NCBI GenBank assembly: GCA_004151065.3
Contig: NWUY0300005270.1
Coordinates: 85,531 to 107,135 of the forward strand
Direction: 5' to 3'
DNA: 21,605 nt
Origin: Larix sibirica
Taxonomy: Eukaryota; Streptophyta; Pinopsida; Pinales; Pinaceae
The position numbers were made by a program, and so were the translations under genes. This document shows, one piece after another, positions 1 through 9,343 of this stretch. Below the pieces are notes generated by a model that worked only from the letters and a program-made list of their open reading frames with translations, had not been told where the DNA came from and did not search any database. Within the stretch, counting starts at the first letter, position 1, and the number at the start of each line of letters is the position of its first letter.

Positions 1-131
1 TAAATATAAGATTGTATTTTTATTTTAAGTAGAGAGAATATACTTTGAAATACCACTTGTCCTGCTCTACTATCCTATAGCATTAAATATAATAATGTAT
101 TTTTATTTTAAGCAGTGGGACTATACTTTGC
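1..131 (+). repeat. Diverged direct repeat at the edge of a LINE fragment
   Basis: Positions 1-48 and 84-131 are near-copies with a period of about 83 bp. Both start with taaatata, run through a shared T-rich stretch ending ttttattttaag, and continue with a stretch ending atatactttg. The second copy reads in frame into the LINE reverse transcriptase, so the first copy looks like a local duplication of LINE sequence. It has a stop codon where the second has Gln. Confidence 0.6.
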
Positions 132-1602
132 AAGTTGACAAATCAATGATTAATAACTTCTGCAATGTGTCGGGAATGGAGGTCATCAATCCTAAGTCTG
201 CAATTTCCTATCAGGTACAGAATCGGGATTATCTCACTATATTACAACAGTTGCTCCCATAAGAATGGGTGATCTTAAATGATGGTTTTCGGTATTTGGG
301 CTTTCTGTTGAAACCGAATGGTTATCTTATGATTGATTGGTGGTGGCTTGTTTCGAGGGTTCAGGCCCGGATAAACTCTTGGTCATATCGGTGGCTCTCA
401 TTGGGGGTTAGGCTAGTCCTTATAAACTCTGTACTATTGAGTATTCCTATCTACTAGTTCTCTATATTCTGCATTCCGTTGGGTGCCCTTACCTCTCTAC
501 AATGGATCATCTTTTCTTATTTATGGGCTGGTAACTTTGGTTGTTCTAAATTTCACTTGGCTGCTTGGGAAGCCATCTCATTGCCCAAGAACCTTGGTGG
601 CTGGGGTATTAAGAACCTATGCCTTTTCAACAGAGCGTTATGCGCCAAGAGTCTTTGGAGGGCTCTATTTGGTGGAGGGTTGTGGGGCAGGGTGATAAAA
701 ATGAAATAACTTAAACGATTGCCTGTCTCATATTTTTTCAGGACTGCTCTACAGTTGTGTATTCAGCTTCTACCATCTGGCAAAGCCTCATCAAATATTT
801 ACCATTGATACAATCCTCCATAGCATGGGATATTGGGCGTGATACTCAGGTATACATTGGCATTGACCCCATCTTGGGTTGTTAATCGGGCTCTTCGTTG
901 TCTCCTGCACTGTCGAGTCATTTACATTCTATGAATTTTTATGTGCTCAAACATGTATATAAACTGACGGCTGACAAAATTTCACCATGGCTGTGCTTGA
1001 ATGATGTTCACTTGAGTGGATTGCAGGCGATGGAATGGGATCGTTATGTTTGCTCTTTATATAGTTTCGGGATTATACTTTCTCATCAGGAGGATAGACT
1101 TTTCTGGACATGCAACTCGACTGATGGCGAGGTCACTGCAGCCTTGGCATACACTAAGCTTGCTACTCTGTCGTCTACAGTTAATGTGCCTTGGTGGATA
1201 CCGTGGCTATGGAAGATTGACTTCCCTATGAAGGTAAAGTTGTTTCTTTGACTTGGATTCAATGATAAGATATTAATGTGGAATAATTTGTAGAAATGGG
1301 GTATTTAGGGACCTAGTTGCTATGTGTTCTGTTGGAATGACGTTGAGTTCACATCACATATTTTTGGAGCTTGTTCGTTCATTATGAATACTATCTGTGA
1401 AGTATCAACTTTGTTAAATATTCATATTTCATGGGCTGGAACTTCCTTGGAGGATTCATTGTTGCACTGGTGCCGAAGACATAGTAAGTTGTCTGCTATT
1501 ATTTGCCTCTGTATTTGGTTTGTTTGGAAATCCAGGAATGGTGCCATTTTCAATAATCTGCAACCTCCTGTAACAAACCCAATAAACCAATTAGTAAATT
1601 AG
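84..1602 (+). mobile_element. LINE non-LTR retrotransposon fragment, RT C-terminus plus zf-RVT (pseudogene)
   Basis: This is a broken remnant of a plant LINE ORF2. From about 95 to 709 one frame gives the end of the reverse transcriptase: FCNVSGMEVINPKS, then RYLGFLLKPNG, LSLGVRLVLINSVLLSIP and LGGWGIKNLCLFNRAL, the conserved region after the RT palm. In-frame stops interrupt it near 250 and 455. After a frame change, 898-1602 reads the downstream zf-RVT region: WKIDFPMKVKLFL, then a Cys pair (CYVFC) followed by HIFGAC, the zinc-knuckle pattern, with further stops around 1249-1310. The endonuclease and RT catalytic core lie left of the window or are lost. No clear poly(A) tail is seen after 1602. 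It is a dead copy with no nearby partner. Confidence 0.88.
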
Positions 1603-2108
1603 TGAAGTATTAACATGGATTTTTTTTAAAATCTCTACCATTTAGTAATGACCAAGAGTCACCATCCTTACATCAAATAAATTTAATGATTAAATAGATA
1701 CTTAATCATTTCTTAGTCGATTCCTCCAAGCAATGTCATTGTCTTATCGCAGTAGGGGAGGCTCTATACAAACTTCTTGGAACCAATTTTTTAATGAACA
1801 TTCTAAATGTATAATGACATGCTTCTATTGACTAAATAAATCAAACCAAAACTTACTAACTCATATTTGAAACAATTACATCATTATTCATTCCTTGATC
1901 CCTTAGGGGTAACTTAAGTGTGGCTAAACAAAAGATAAATACATTTGCATTAACATAATATTAATATTTGCATACAAGGAATCATCTTTTATCTAAGCAT
2001 TAAGATGTAACAAAATACACTCATACATCGAGATAAACAACAACGCCACCATAAAAGTACAGAACTATGAAGACCCATATACGTGGTTCACCCCTATTGG
2101 GCCAAAAC

Positions 2109-2128
2109 ATATATATATATATATATAT
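2109..2128. repeat. (AT)10 microsatellite
   Basis: A pure AT dinucleotide run of about 10 units in AT-rich non-coding DNA. Confidence 0.95.
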
Positions 2129-4258
2129 CAACAAGGAGAGATTACAATCCGCAACACCAATGTTGCCTTCCACTTTTGAAAGCCCTTTTTTTTAGAGGCA
2201 CTTTCCAACAATTTAGATTGATCATACCCTATTAAATGGATATCTCCTACTTTCACAAGATACAAGGGTAATCTTCTTAAACCCTTACAAAACATCTAGA
2301 TAGGTTTAACACTTACACCTAAAACATTCTAGAGTTTAATCACAATCTCTCATATCTCTATTAACTAGAGTAACAGTAACCCTGTATGGTCAAGCTTATA
2401 CATCCATGCTTTTGTAGAAATCTATTTGATCTAAAAACATAAACATCACTAAAATTAACAAAAGCCAACTTTAAGAATGAAATCCACATTCACAATTCTA
2501 CAAATATCTCACCATACCGGGGTCTATTCGTTTTCAGATATCAATCAACATTACACGATGTAAGGTATTATAGAAGGAATGACACCGATCTATTAGGAAG
2601 ATTAACCCATTATAAGAATATGTAAACATGCACATCATAAGAAATATGTAAGTATGCACAACTAGAAACCGATTTAATTCCTCATAATATATATGTAAAC
2701 ATGTAGCATTGGAATCCGACCTATTCCAAGGTAAGAGGCTACTCCAACTAAATGCGGATGCAAAGGTTGGCGATTAACTTTGAAAACACGCAGAGATAAA
2801 CTCTACAAAACTAAAGTGTGAACCCTAGCGGTTCATTCTGGATCTTCTGTGCAACCATAAAATATTAACACTGTAAACTTTTGCAGAGAATTAAAGATAA
2901 TATCCACAGATCACTTCACATAGATAATGCGCTCTCTTCAAATGCAAAATCCAAAGAGGAAAGGAATGGGGATATCCCCCTTTCTTTCTCTTTTACGATA
3001 ATAGACATAGAAATGTAAAAAAAAGGGAAGTTGTCCTCCTTTGTAACTTGGAAACGGTTTCCAGCTATCCTTTCCCCACACTAAATCCAAAACGGAATTC
3101 AAGATACAATTAACAAAACACCATGGTCTAACTGGGATCTATCCATATGAAGCCGAAACAACACAGTTATACACTAACATGCATTTCCCATGCAGTAGTT
3201 GTAATAAATGAAATGTCAGTAAGGGAAAGGATCAATGTAGAACTAGACTGCGCTAAAGCACTGGTTAAATATGGAAATTAGGATCGAAAGTAGTGGTATT
3301 ACACAGTACCACAACAACTATGCTCTACTGGTTGGGCGATACCCCTTATTTTATACATCCCTTAAAAGTGGAGAAAAGAAATCGATGCTATGTGCACATC
3401 CAAGCTAAAGAACATAAAAGAAACCTCTACATACTGAAATAAATATAGAGGAAATCGCTACCCTACATAGGAATCTCTATTAAGCACAACGCATTTAAAT
3501 AATATTTCTACTAGTTAAAAAGAGATGTAGGTGTTAATCACTCTGAGTACTAACTCTTACTCATGCCGATGTTGCTCCAGGTAAGAGTATTCAACAGATA
3601 TCGATCTTCTCTCCCCATAGCTGGATCTCACTCCGATTAGTTTTCCCTGTCGAGATCCAAGATCCCACTTTTCCTTTTTCTCTTCTGCCACAGACATCCC
3701 CCTTCTTGCCAAGATCCTCCTATACATAACTATGAAGACTATTCTCGGGAAGTCCGTCTAATTGCGCGAATTCTACACCTGGAGATTAATTTCCCAAACG
3801 CGTGCCAAGTGACAGTACTATCTTGCAGATCCCTTTCAAAACGAGTGCCAAGTGGAACTCGTCAGAGTAACTACTATCTGTCAAGTGAGTATATCAGCCA
3901 ACGAAACCTCCAAGGGTAATTTTCATGGTGCAAACAAATATTCTTTAGAATATCCACCCAATTTTTTTAATACACGACTATAATTCATAATTCTACTTCC
4001 TGCTATATACCTATATTGACAGGGAAACTAAATCATATTAGTATCTTATGAAAATATCTATCCTCCCTGATACTATTAACATTTATTTATTACTTATTTC
4101 CCTTAGTATAGGTTGTATTTGTAATATTTATACAATAACACCTATAACCGTATCTAATATTTGTCCAAACAATTATTTGTTCAAACATATGTCTTTTAAT
4201 AAAACATATTAACTTTGTCGATAGATGTATTTCCTTTGTGCTTAAAGGGAATTAACTT

Positions 4259-4275
4259 TATATATATATATATAT
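4259..4275. repeat. (TA)8 microsatellite
   Basis: A TA dinucleotide run of about 8 units in AT-rich non-coding DNA. Confidence 0.92.
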
Positions 4276-4634
4276 TTACAAATGCATGTAATAATATATA
4301 TCCCTTATAAAATAAGGTGACAAAATATGTCCCTTTTTAATAAGAGAGATTATTTTTAGCTTCAATTAAGAACTCTAAGAAATGACTCTCTGGCCCTCAA
4401 TGTGAGGATTAAGATGATTATGTTAAATACCATAATCATTCAACCACTTAATAATAATGATAATTAGTATCACTACTTGGTAGCGGTAAGTAGTAAATAA
4501 GTCCATCTAGGATTTACCTCTATTTAGGATGACACCTATGAGCTTTGGATCAACAAGTGAACATTAGCCGTTCACTTTTCTTGAAACTATTTACAATGTT
4601 ATGTAAAATAATGATACCAATACTAGCCAACATC

Positions 4635-4678
4635 CCTCCTTTGCTTATTCATATTGTATTCATAATATACAAAGGAGG
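4635..4678. repeat. Inverted repeat with 9-bp perfect arms
   Basis: The arms are cctcctttg (4635-4643) and caaaggagg (4670-4678), separated by 26 AT-rich bases. The left arm overlaps a minus-strand purine run directly next to a TGTTGG start, so it may be a polypurine tract rather than a functional hairpin. Confidence 0.6.
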
Positions 4679-4687
4679 TGGTTCCTC

Positions 4688-4692
<5 letters not shown>

Positions 4693-4720
<28 letters not shown>
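4693..4720. repeat. (TA)14 microsatellite
   Basis: A perfect TA run of about 14 units. An ambiguous base (n) follows at 4734, which suggests that sequencing or assembly was difficult here. Confidence 0.95.
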
Positions 4721-4723
<3 letters not shown>

Positions 4724-4733
4724 AGGATAATAT

Positions 4734-4734
4734 N
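4734..4734. other. Ambiguous base (n)
   Basis: A single unresolved base next to the (TA)14 microsatellite. A second one is at 8491 within the 115-bp tandem duplication. Both fall in repeats, which suggests draft-assembly limits rather than biology. Confidence 0.95.
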
Positions 4735-5025
4735 TTTTTACAGAAATTCTAAAAATTTCTTTGTTTTCCTCGAGATTTAAAAAATCAAATGGTTCAAGTA
4801 GACATTAACCACCACCAACACCATCATCAAATTAGTATTTCTTTTTTCAGTTATAAAAACAAATTAAATTTTAAATAAATTAATTTTTTGTTTTTGTCAC
4901 ATGTTAATTTATAATTAATTTTCATTTTGGTAGTGAAAATTCATAACAAATTTTATTAGCAAATCACTCCATGAAAAATCCAACCAAGATACCAACCCTA
5001 ACCCTATTTGGAAAACTCCCACCAA

Positions 5026-5073
5026 CCAAATTGGAGGGGGAGTTTGTAACCTCTTTGCCAAATTGGAGGGGGA
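5026..5073 (+). repeat. 16-bp direct repeat upstream of the PP2C gene
   Basis: The string ccaaattggaggggga occurs at 5026-5041 and again at 5058-5073 (period 32). It lies at the boundary between the AT-rich left flank and the GC-richer PP2C upstream region. No function can be assigned. Confidence 0.75.
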
Positions 5074-5126
5074 AAAATCGATTAAAACTCTAATGTTGAA
5101 AGATAAAGTTCAAAAAATAATAGGAT

Positions 5127-5487
5127 CACGTGCCAGAAAAAAGTGCCCATGGTCAAAACAATATAGTAGCCTTTTAATTTGCGTTAGACTGCCAGCGTGG
5201 GCCTCGTGCCACTATTTCATAGGAAGGTTCGAATTTCACAAGGCCAGAGGGGGAAACCATTTTGAATTAAAATAATATTATTTCAAAGGCTGGGTGGGGA
5301 CTCCGCCTCGAATTCTCTCACCGTTCAAAATAAATACGTGTCACTTTAGCGGCGGCGTGTTGAGCGTTGATTCGGCCACGTTCACGTGCAGTGCGCGGTT
5401 AGGCGGGGTTAAAATAAAAAATTATCTGTCAGTGCAGCGTTTAACATCGACACTAGGCGCTGCCGCAGCCTGGACCGTACACGTGGC
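5127..5487 (+). promoter_or_regulatory. G-box/ABRE cluster upstream of the PP2C gene
   Basis: Four ACGT-core elements lie within 360 bp and 190-550 bp before the start codon: CACGTG at 5127-5132, TACGTGTC at 5335-5342, CACGTG followed by CA at 5383-5388, and CACGTGGC at 5480-5487. ACGTGTC and CACGTGGC match the classic abscisic-acid response element bound by ABF/AREB bZIP factors (established knowledge). Several such elements together are what an ABA-inducible promoter needs. Clade A PP2C genes are typically ABA-induced as negative feedback, so the context fits. A transcription start and TATA box could not be fixed; an A/T-rich stretch near 5408-5428 is only a weak candidate. Confidence 0.65.
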
Positions 5488-5588
5488 ATAGAAGTCGAGG
5501 AACGGGGTTCCTAACGCTACCGGGGCTCTAGAGCTCAAGGGCGCCTTTATTATTCGCGAGCAGCGAGGGGGAATTCTCCGTTAATTTT

Positions 5589-5715
5589 ATGCGAGCAGCG
5601 CCGGGAAATATGTTTTGGTAGCTGGAATTTTACGGTGACTGGAACTGGAACGATCGATTGTATGGAGTACTGGAACAATGAGGCAGCAAAATCGTATGGA
5701 GATCAGAAGGTATAA
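5589..5715 (+). promoter_or_regulatory. Two short upstream ORFs in the PP2C leader
   Basis: A 10-codon uORF runs from ATG 5589 to TAG 5619-5621. A 17-codon uORF starts at ATG 5662 and ends at TAA 5713-5715, overlapping the main start at 5678 in a different frame. The overlapping one would compete directly with the main start if the mRNA begins upstream of it. Whether the leader includes them is not known from sequence. Confidence 0.45.
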
Positions 5716-6959
5716 AATTGTTGCAGAGGAGATTCGGGTCGTCGGAAAAAGGACCCGCTCGTCTTTACTCGACACGGCCACGGTGAAATCCTTCGTTAAC
5801 TCCGGCGTTGAGAATCCCCGGAAACGCAGTGGTAGGGCTATTTCGGACGATTCCGGCCAGAATCCGCCCGGGCCTGAGGAAAATTGTCGAATAGCAGAGC
5901 CACGACATGGGGGCGTTTCGGTTTGTGGCAGGCGACGGGAAATGGAAGACGCAATAACGATCTTGCCGTCGTTCGCCGACGATGGGCGTTTACATTTCTT
6001 CGGTGTCTATGATGGCCACGGTGGGACTCATGCGGCGCTTCTTTGCAGGGAACGATTGCACTGTATCTTGACGGCGGAGCTCATGTCGGAGCCCGGGCGC
6101 ATGGCCGTACTGATCGAGGAAGCGCAGTGGGAGCGAGCCATGGTGTCGGCTTTCTCGCGCATGGACGATGAGGTCGGTGGTCTGTGCTCTGACAACGATT
6201 CGAAGACGCCGCCCGACACCGCTGGTTCGACGGCTGTCGTGGCAGTTGTTGGTTCGGAGCAAATCATCGTGGCTAACTGCGGGGACTCTCGAGCGGTTCT
6301 GTCACGCAAAGGCGTGGCCATGCCGTTGTCTATCGACCATAAGGTATATATACACACATATATTTTGCATTGAATATGTATTTGAAAAAAATGTATATAT
6401 TAAGAAAGGTTTTTAATTGCAGCCCGACAGAGAAGACGAGATGGCCCGTATAGAGTCTGTTGGAGGGCGAGTTATATTCTGGAATGGCTATCGTGTTATG
6501 GGAGTCTTGGCCACGTCAAGATCTATTGGTAAGTAACCGATTTTTTGCCATATACGCATTGAATATATGCTTTCTCGTTTCTTTTTTTGGATTCTGACGC
6601 ATTTGCGATGAATATATCGCGGCGTCTGTGCAGGGGACCGTTATTTGAAGCCGTATGTGATTCCTGAGCCGGATGTAACCTTGAGTCGCCGGTGCCCGGA
6701 CGACGAATTTCTGATTCTGGCCAGCGACGGGCTCTGGGACGTTGTGTCGAACGAAACGGCCTGCGACATTGCTCGGAGATGCCTGGACGGGCGCCTTGTA
6801 CGGAAACGCGGCAAAGGTTTGGCACCGGCGGCGGCGGTTGTCGACGAAAACCCGGCGTCCATGGCCGCTGCGCTGCTTACAAAACTGGCGTTTGCGCGGG
6901 GGAGCTCCGACAATATCAGTGTCGTGGTTATCGACCTGAAACAGCCGGTCGTCGTCTAA
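5678..6959 (+). CDS. Clade A protein phosphatase 2C (PP2CA/HAI-like), three exons
   Basis: Coding exons are 5678-6343, 6423-6528 and 6634-6959 (1098 nt, 365 residues). All introns are GT-AG, and phase is kept across both. The protein is a Mg/Mn-dependent Ser/Thr phosphatase of the PPM family. [14 protein letters not shown] (80-93) carries metal-binding Glu90/Asp91. [10 protein letters not shown] (107-116) carries Asp112. CGDSRAVL (201-208), [11 protein letters not shown] (249-259), ASDGLWD (287-293, Asp289) and [11 protein letters not shown] (348-358, Asp350) complete the PP2C core. Trp242 in [10 protein letters not shown] is the clade A 'lock' tryptophan that contacts the ABA-bound PYR/PYL receptor, so the family role is to dephosphorylate SnRK2 kinases and restrain ABA signalling. 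The N-terminal RMEIRRYK and CGRRREMED motifs point to the PP2CA/HAI branch rather than ABI1/HAB1. An in-frame TGA at 5636-5638 makes ATG 5678 the first possible start. The N-terminus is short for the clade, and residue 253 is Thr where Met is usual. There is no signal peptide; KR-rich patches (24-27, 48-50) could favour the nucleus. ABRE-like elements lie upstream. Confidence 0.95.
6344..6422 (+). other. PP2C intron 1 (79 bp, phase 0)
   Basis: It begins GTATAT after a Lys codon and ends TTGCAG before the Pro codon. The split falls in the conserved DHK/PDR motif, a junction I recall as a conserved intron site in plant clade A PP2Cs. The intron is AT-rich, as expected in plants. Confidence 0.9.
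6529..6633 (+). other. PP2C intron 2 (105 bp, phase 1)
   Basis: It begins GTAAGT, a consensus donor, and ends GTGCAG. It splits the Gly258 codon in SRSIG/DRYLKP. Splicing here is required to join the two conserved halves of the motif. Confidence 0.92.
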
Positions 6960-7140
6960 AAGGCGACGACGGCGACCGCTGCCGTGTTTATTTTGTTCAT
7001 AAAAGTGATTTAATTTACAAGTACAGGTTTTGCAGTTATTTATCAGCGCGTTCTTCGGTCGTTGCTGATTGTATATTTTCTTTGTAAATACGAGATTAAC
7101 ATCAAACATTAAGTGTCATTATAACATTTTATGTCCATGA
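6960..7140 (+). other. Likely PP2C 3' untranslated region
   Basis: After the TAA at 6957-6959 the sequence stays moderately GC-rich until about 7060 and then becomes AT-rich. No canonical AATAAA is present; ttgtaaatacg near 7081-7091 is a weak near-upstream element. The transcript end cannot be fixed. Confidence 0.4.
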
Positions 7141-7182
7141 TTAATTTGGCTACCAAGCGATGAAATTTTATTGCGACCAACC

Positions 7183-7224
7183 TATGAACATGTTTTTCAA
7201 GGTTATGAACATGTTTTTCAAGGT
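7183..7224 (+). repeat. Two perfect 21-bp tandem copies
   Basis: Copies 7183-7203 and 7204-7224 are identical and begin tatgaacatg. A short open frame across them is a by-product of the repeat and shows no family resemblance. Confidence 0.9.
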
Positions 7225-7364
7225 TAGTGTCGTCGTCCGTCTTAACATTGTTGAAACTTTGAGATTGAGATTGATGTTTGCATTGTTGAATTTAAATTAT
7301 GTAATTGTAATTAAATGGCTTTTTAGAAATTGTTTCCACATGGATTTTTTTGGGTATGTTTTGT

Positions 7365-8136
7365 GGGTTGTGTATCTATGTGATGTTATAAGGTATCTTG
7401 TTGTATTTAGTAATTTTGGTGTAGTGTTGTGTGGGTTATGTTTAGCCTATGATGGTTATTGATGTCATGTGATTTTGTTGGTGGTTATTGATGTCATGTG
7501 ATTTTGATCTCTTGTTTTGTTAGTTATGTTTATTTAGCCTATGATGGTTATTGGTTATTGATAGTTATTGGTTATTGATGTTATGTGATTTTGATCTTTT
7601 GATTTTGATCTCTTGTTATGTGATTTTGATCTTTATGGTTGTTATCAATGTGATGTTATATGGTATCTAAAATTTTGGTGTTATGTCTTTATTTGTATTG
7701 TATTTAGTTTAAAGTTGTTATCCATATATATGTGATGTATGGTTTTACAAGGTATTTTTCTTTTTTTTGTTGTATTTAGTTTAAAGTCCTTATCTATGTA
7801 ATGTTAGAAGGTATTTTGTTATATATAAGTTATTATGAATGTAATGTTACAAGGTATTGCAAGATTTTTGGTGTTATGCTTTTCCTTTTTGTGTTGTATT
7901 TAGTTTAAAGTTGTTATCCATATGATGTTACAAGGTTTGTTTAGATATAAGTGTAAAGTTGGTTTTGGGTACAAGTTTTTAAATTGATTTGATAACGTAT
8001 TTATCTTATTATTAGCATGGTTGTTAATGGTTTTAGTAGCATGCTTTGTGGGTTGTTGTTACCTTATGGTGGTTATCCATGCCATGCTCACAAAAGGTGG
8101 TTTTGGTGTCATGTTTTGTGAGTTGTGTTTATTTTA
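7365..8136 (+). repeat. Degenerate T/G-rich repeat array, left part
   Basis: A diverged unit of roughly 60-130 bp recurs. It carries the phrases ggtgt(c/t)atg, gttgtatttagtttaaag, ttgttatccatatgatgtta and caaggtattttgttg, seen near 7380, 7640-7700, 7760-7830, 7850-7940 and 8010-8130. A sub-array at 7448-7640 repeats ggttattgatgtcatgtgat- and gattttgatct-like pieces. Spacing and sequence vary too much for a young satellite. No coding potential is seen. Confidence 0.7.
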
Positions 8137-8327
8137 GGCAAACAATAAGCATTCTACATGGGATTAATTAGGTGTTGTAGGGTTTTGACAAGTTTGACAT
8201 AATGATTGTGCTTCTAGGATCCATCTTTACTTACATTTGTTCCATATCATCCATCCATTTATCCCATACCATCCATGTAGCCTTTAAAAGCAAAATCAAT
8301 CCATAGATTTGGAAGGAAATCAATTAG

Positions 8328-8720
8328 GAGTTGTCTAAAAATTCAACGATTTGGCTTCGACGGAGTGTTTTCACCGAAATCCAGTGTTTTTTATTTTGCA
8401 AAATCTAAATTTAACAATGTTTTAATGGTGATTTTGATGATAGAAACGGATTCAACATCATCAAAAATCCCTGGAGCACCCAAAATTTCANTTTTCACAT
8501 TTTTTTTATTTTGCAAAATCTGAATTTAACTGTGTTTTAATGGCGATTTTGATGGTAGAAATGGATTCAACACCATCAAAAACCCCGCGGGGTACCCAAA
8601 AATTTCAGAGTTTGAGAGTTGTAACCAAGAGCTTTAAAAAATTTTGTCGGATTTTTTCAAAATCGTGCCAAAAAAATCATTTTTTGTTTTGTTTGAAATT
8701 GTAGAAGTTTTAGACTACTC
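8328..8720. mobile_element. MITE-like element nested inside the foldback element
   Basis: The left end reads gagttgtctaaaaattc (from 8328). The right end (to 8720), read in reverse complement, gives gagtagtctaaaacttc, a similar terminal inverted repeat. No clear target duplication is visible. The same end sequence occurs in the smaller element at 9344-9460, so the two look like one family. It contains an internal 115-bp duplication and an ambiguous base at 8491. Confidence 0.5.
8386..8611 (+). repeat. Tandem duplication, period about 115 bp
   Basis: Two diverged copies (about 8386-8500 and 8501-8611) share ttttattttgcaaaatct, a gttttaatgg(t/c)gattttgat string, and ggattcaaca(t/c)catcaaaaa followed by cacccaaaattt-like sequence. 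One unresolved base (8491) falls near the copy junction. Confidence 0.8.
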
Positions 8721-8743
8721 ATATATATATATGTGTGTGTGTG
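8721..8743 (+). repeat. Compound (AT)n(GT)n microsatellite
   Basis: A run of AT followed directly by a run of GT, next to the right end of the MITE-like element. Confidence 0.9.
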
Positions 8744-8949
8744 CCTTATAAGTGAGATCTATTCATAAACCCAAAAGTAAGTATATACTTGTATACATAT
8801 CAATATATATATAATGTATGCTAATGTATATATTAATATACATACATCCCTTGTAAGTGAGATCCATTTATAAACGAAGAAGTATTTACTTATATATATT
8901 GATATATATATACTAGTGCATGAAAATGTACATATTAGTATACATCCAT
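8744..8949 (+). repeat. Two diverged ~105-bp tandem copies, AT-rich
   Basis: Copy 1 starts ccttataagtgagatct (8744) and copy 2 ccttgtaagtgagatcc (8849). Both run through tata-rich sequence with tagtatacat-like ends. More degenerate tatactagtg-like units follow to about 9045. The open frame on the minus strand here (8759-9025) is a low-complexity artefact. Confidence 0.75.
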
Positions 8950-9343
8950 GTTGGTATGCATATATACTAATAGATATATATGAGCATGCATTATTATATA
9001 TACTAGTGTAGATATTGGTATGCATGCATGTTGCTATATATATACATACACACTTTTGGGGTTATGGATGGATCTCTTTTTGGATGGCTATGGATGTATG
9101 ATATGTGTGGTAAATGTTTGTTGGGATATTTCCTAAAAACTAAATAATTGTGTCTAACTTCTCAAACCCTATAATACTATTAATTAGTTTGCCATGAGGT
9201 GCTTATTGTTTGCCTTTACCTTATGATTATCCAATGTGATGTTATTAGGTATCTTCTATATTTTACAATTTTGGTGTCATGCTTTTTGGTTAAAGGTTGT
9301 TATCCCTTAGATGTTATAAGGTAACTTATTATATTTGACAGTA

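Larger units (their letters stand above)
1603..4990. other. AT-rich intergenic stretch with no recognisable gene
   Basis: No reading frame of convincing length or family resemblance was found on either strand over this 3.4 kb. It holds three TA microsatellites, one ambiguous base at 4734, and short degenerate repeats. The latter include atatgtaaacatg/atatgtaagtatg-like units near 2615-2705 and a gtgccaagtg pair near 3800 and 3846. The motif acgtggttcaccc at 2081-2093, read on the minus strand as a GGTGAACCACGT string, resembles sequence often found near the ends of plant copia-type LTRs. With the TGTTGG-type junction at 4631 it hints at old minus-strand LTR material, but no second LTR copy or coding domain confirms this. 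Confidence 0.5.
8137..9214. mobile_element. Non-autonomous foldback/TIR element inserted in the repeat array
   Basis: The ends are perfect inverted copies of ggcaaacaataagca. Inverted similarity continues inward, with gaps, for about 80 bp (8137-8220 against 9214-9130), including tagggtttgagaag-like and gttagacacaat-like strings. Both sides are flanked by TTTA (8133-8136 and 9215-9218), a candidate 4-bp target duplication; TTA alone would suit PIF/Harbinger. Outside the element, the left and right flanks join into a normal unit of the surrounding array (ttgtttatttt then accttatgattatcc). The interior has no transposase and is filled with other small repeats. The superfamily is not certain. 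Confidence 0.68.

Noticed and set aside
5226-5240. ggttcgaattt as an RNA polymerase III B-box of a tRNA or SINE
   Set aside because: No convincing A-box or cloverleaf precedes it at the right distance.
5990-6357. Antisense open frames of 90 and 109 codons across PP2C exon 1
   Set aside because: They mirror the coding strand of a well-supported gene, have no family motifs, and owe their openness to the GC-rich codons of the PP2C.
6516-7109. A 197-codon antisense frame over PP2C exon 3 and 3' flank
   Set aside because: It overlaps the conserved sense exon and an intron and has low-complexity Arg-rich content. The sense frame holds all PP2C motifs.
7160-7462. 100-codon plus-strand frame after the PP2C gene
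   Set aside because: It spans the 21-bp tandem repeat and the T/G-rich array, so the hydrophobic, Val/Leu-rich translation comes from base composition.
8759-9025. 88-codon minus-strand frame rich in Tyr, Ile and Ser
   Set aside because: It is a translation of TATA-rich tandem repeats with no protein-like pattern.
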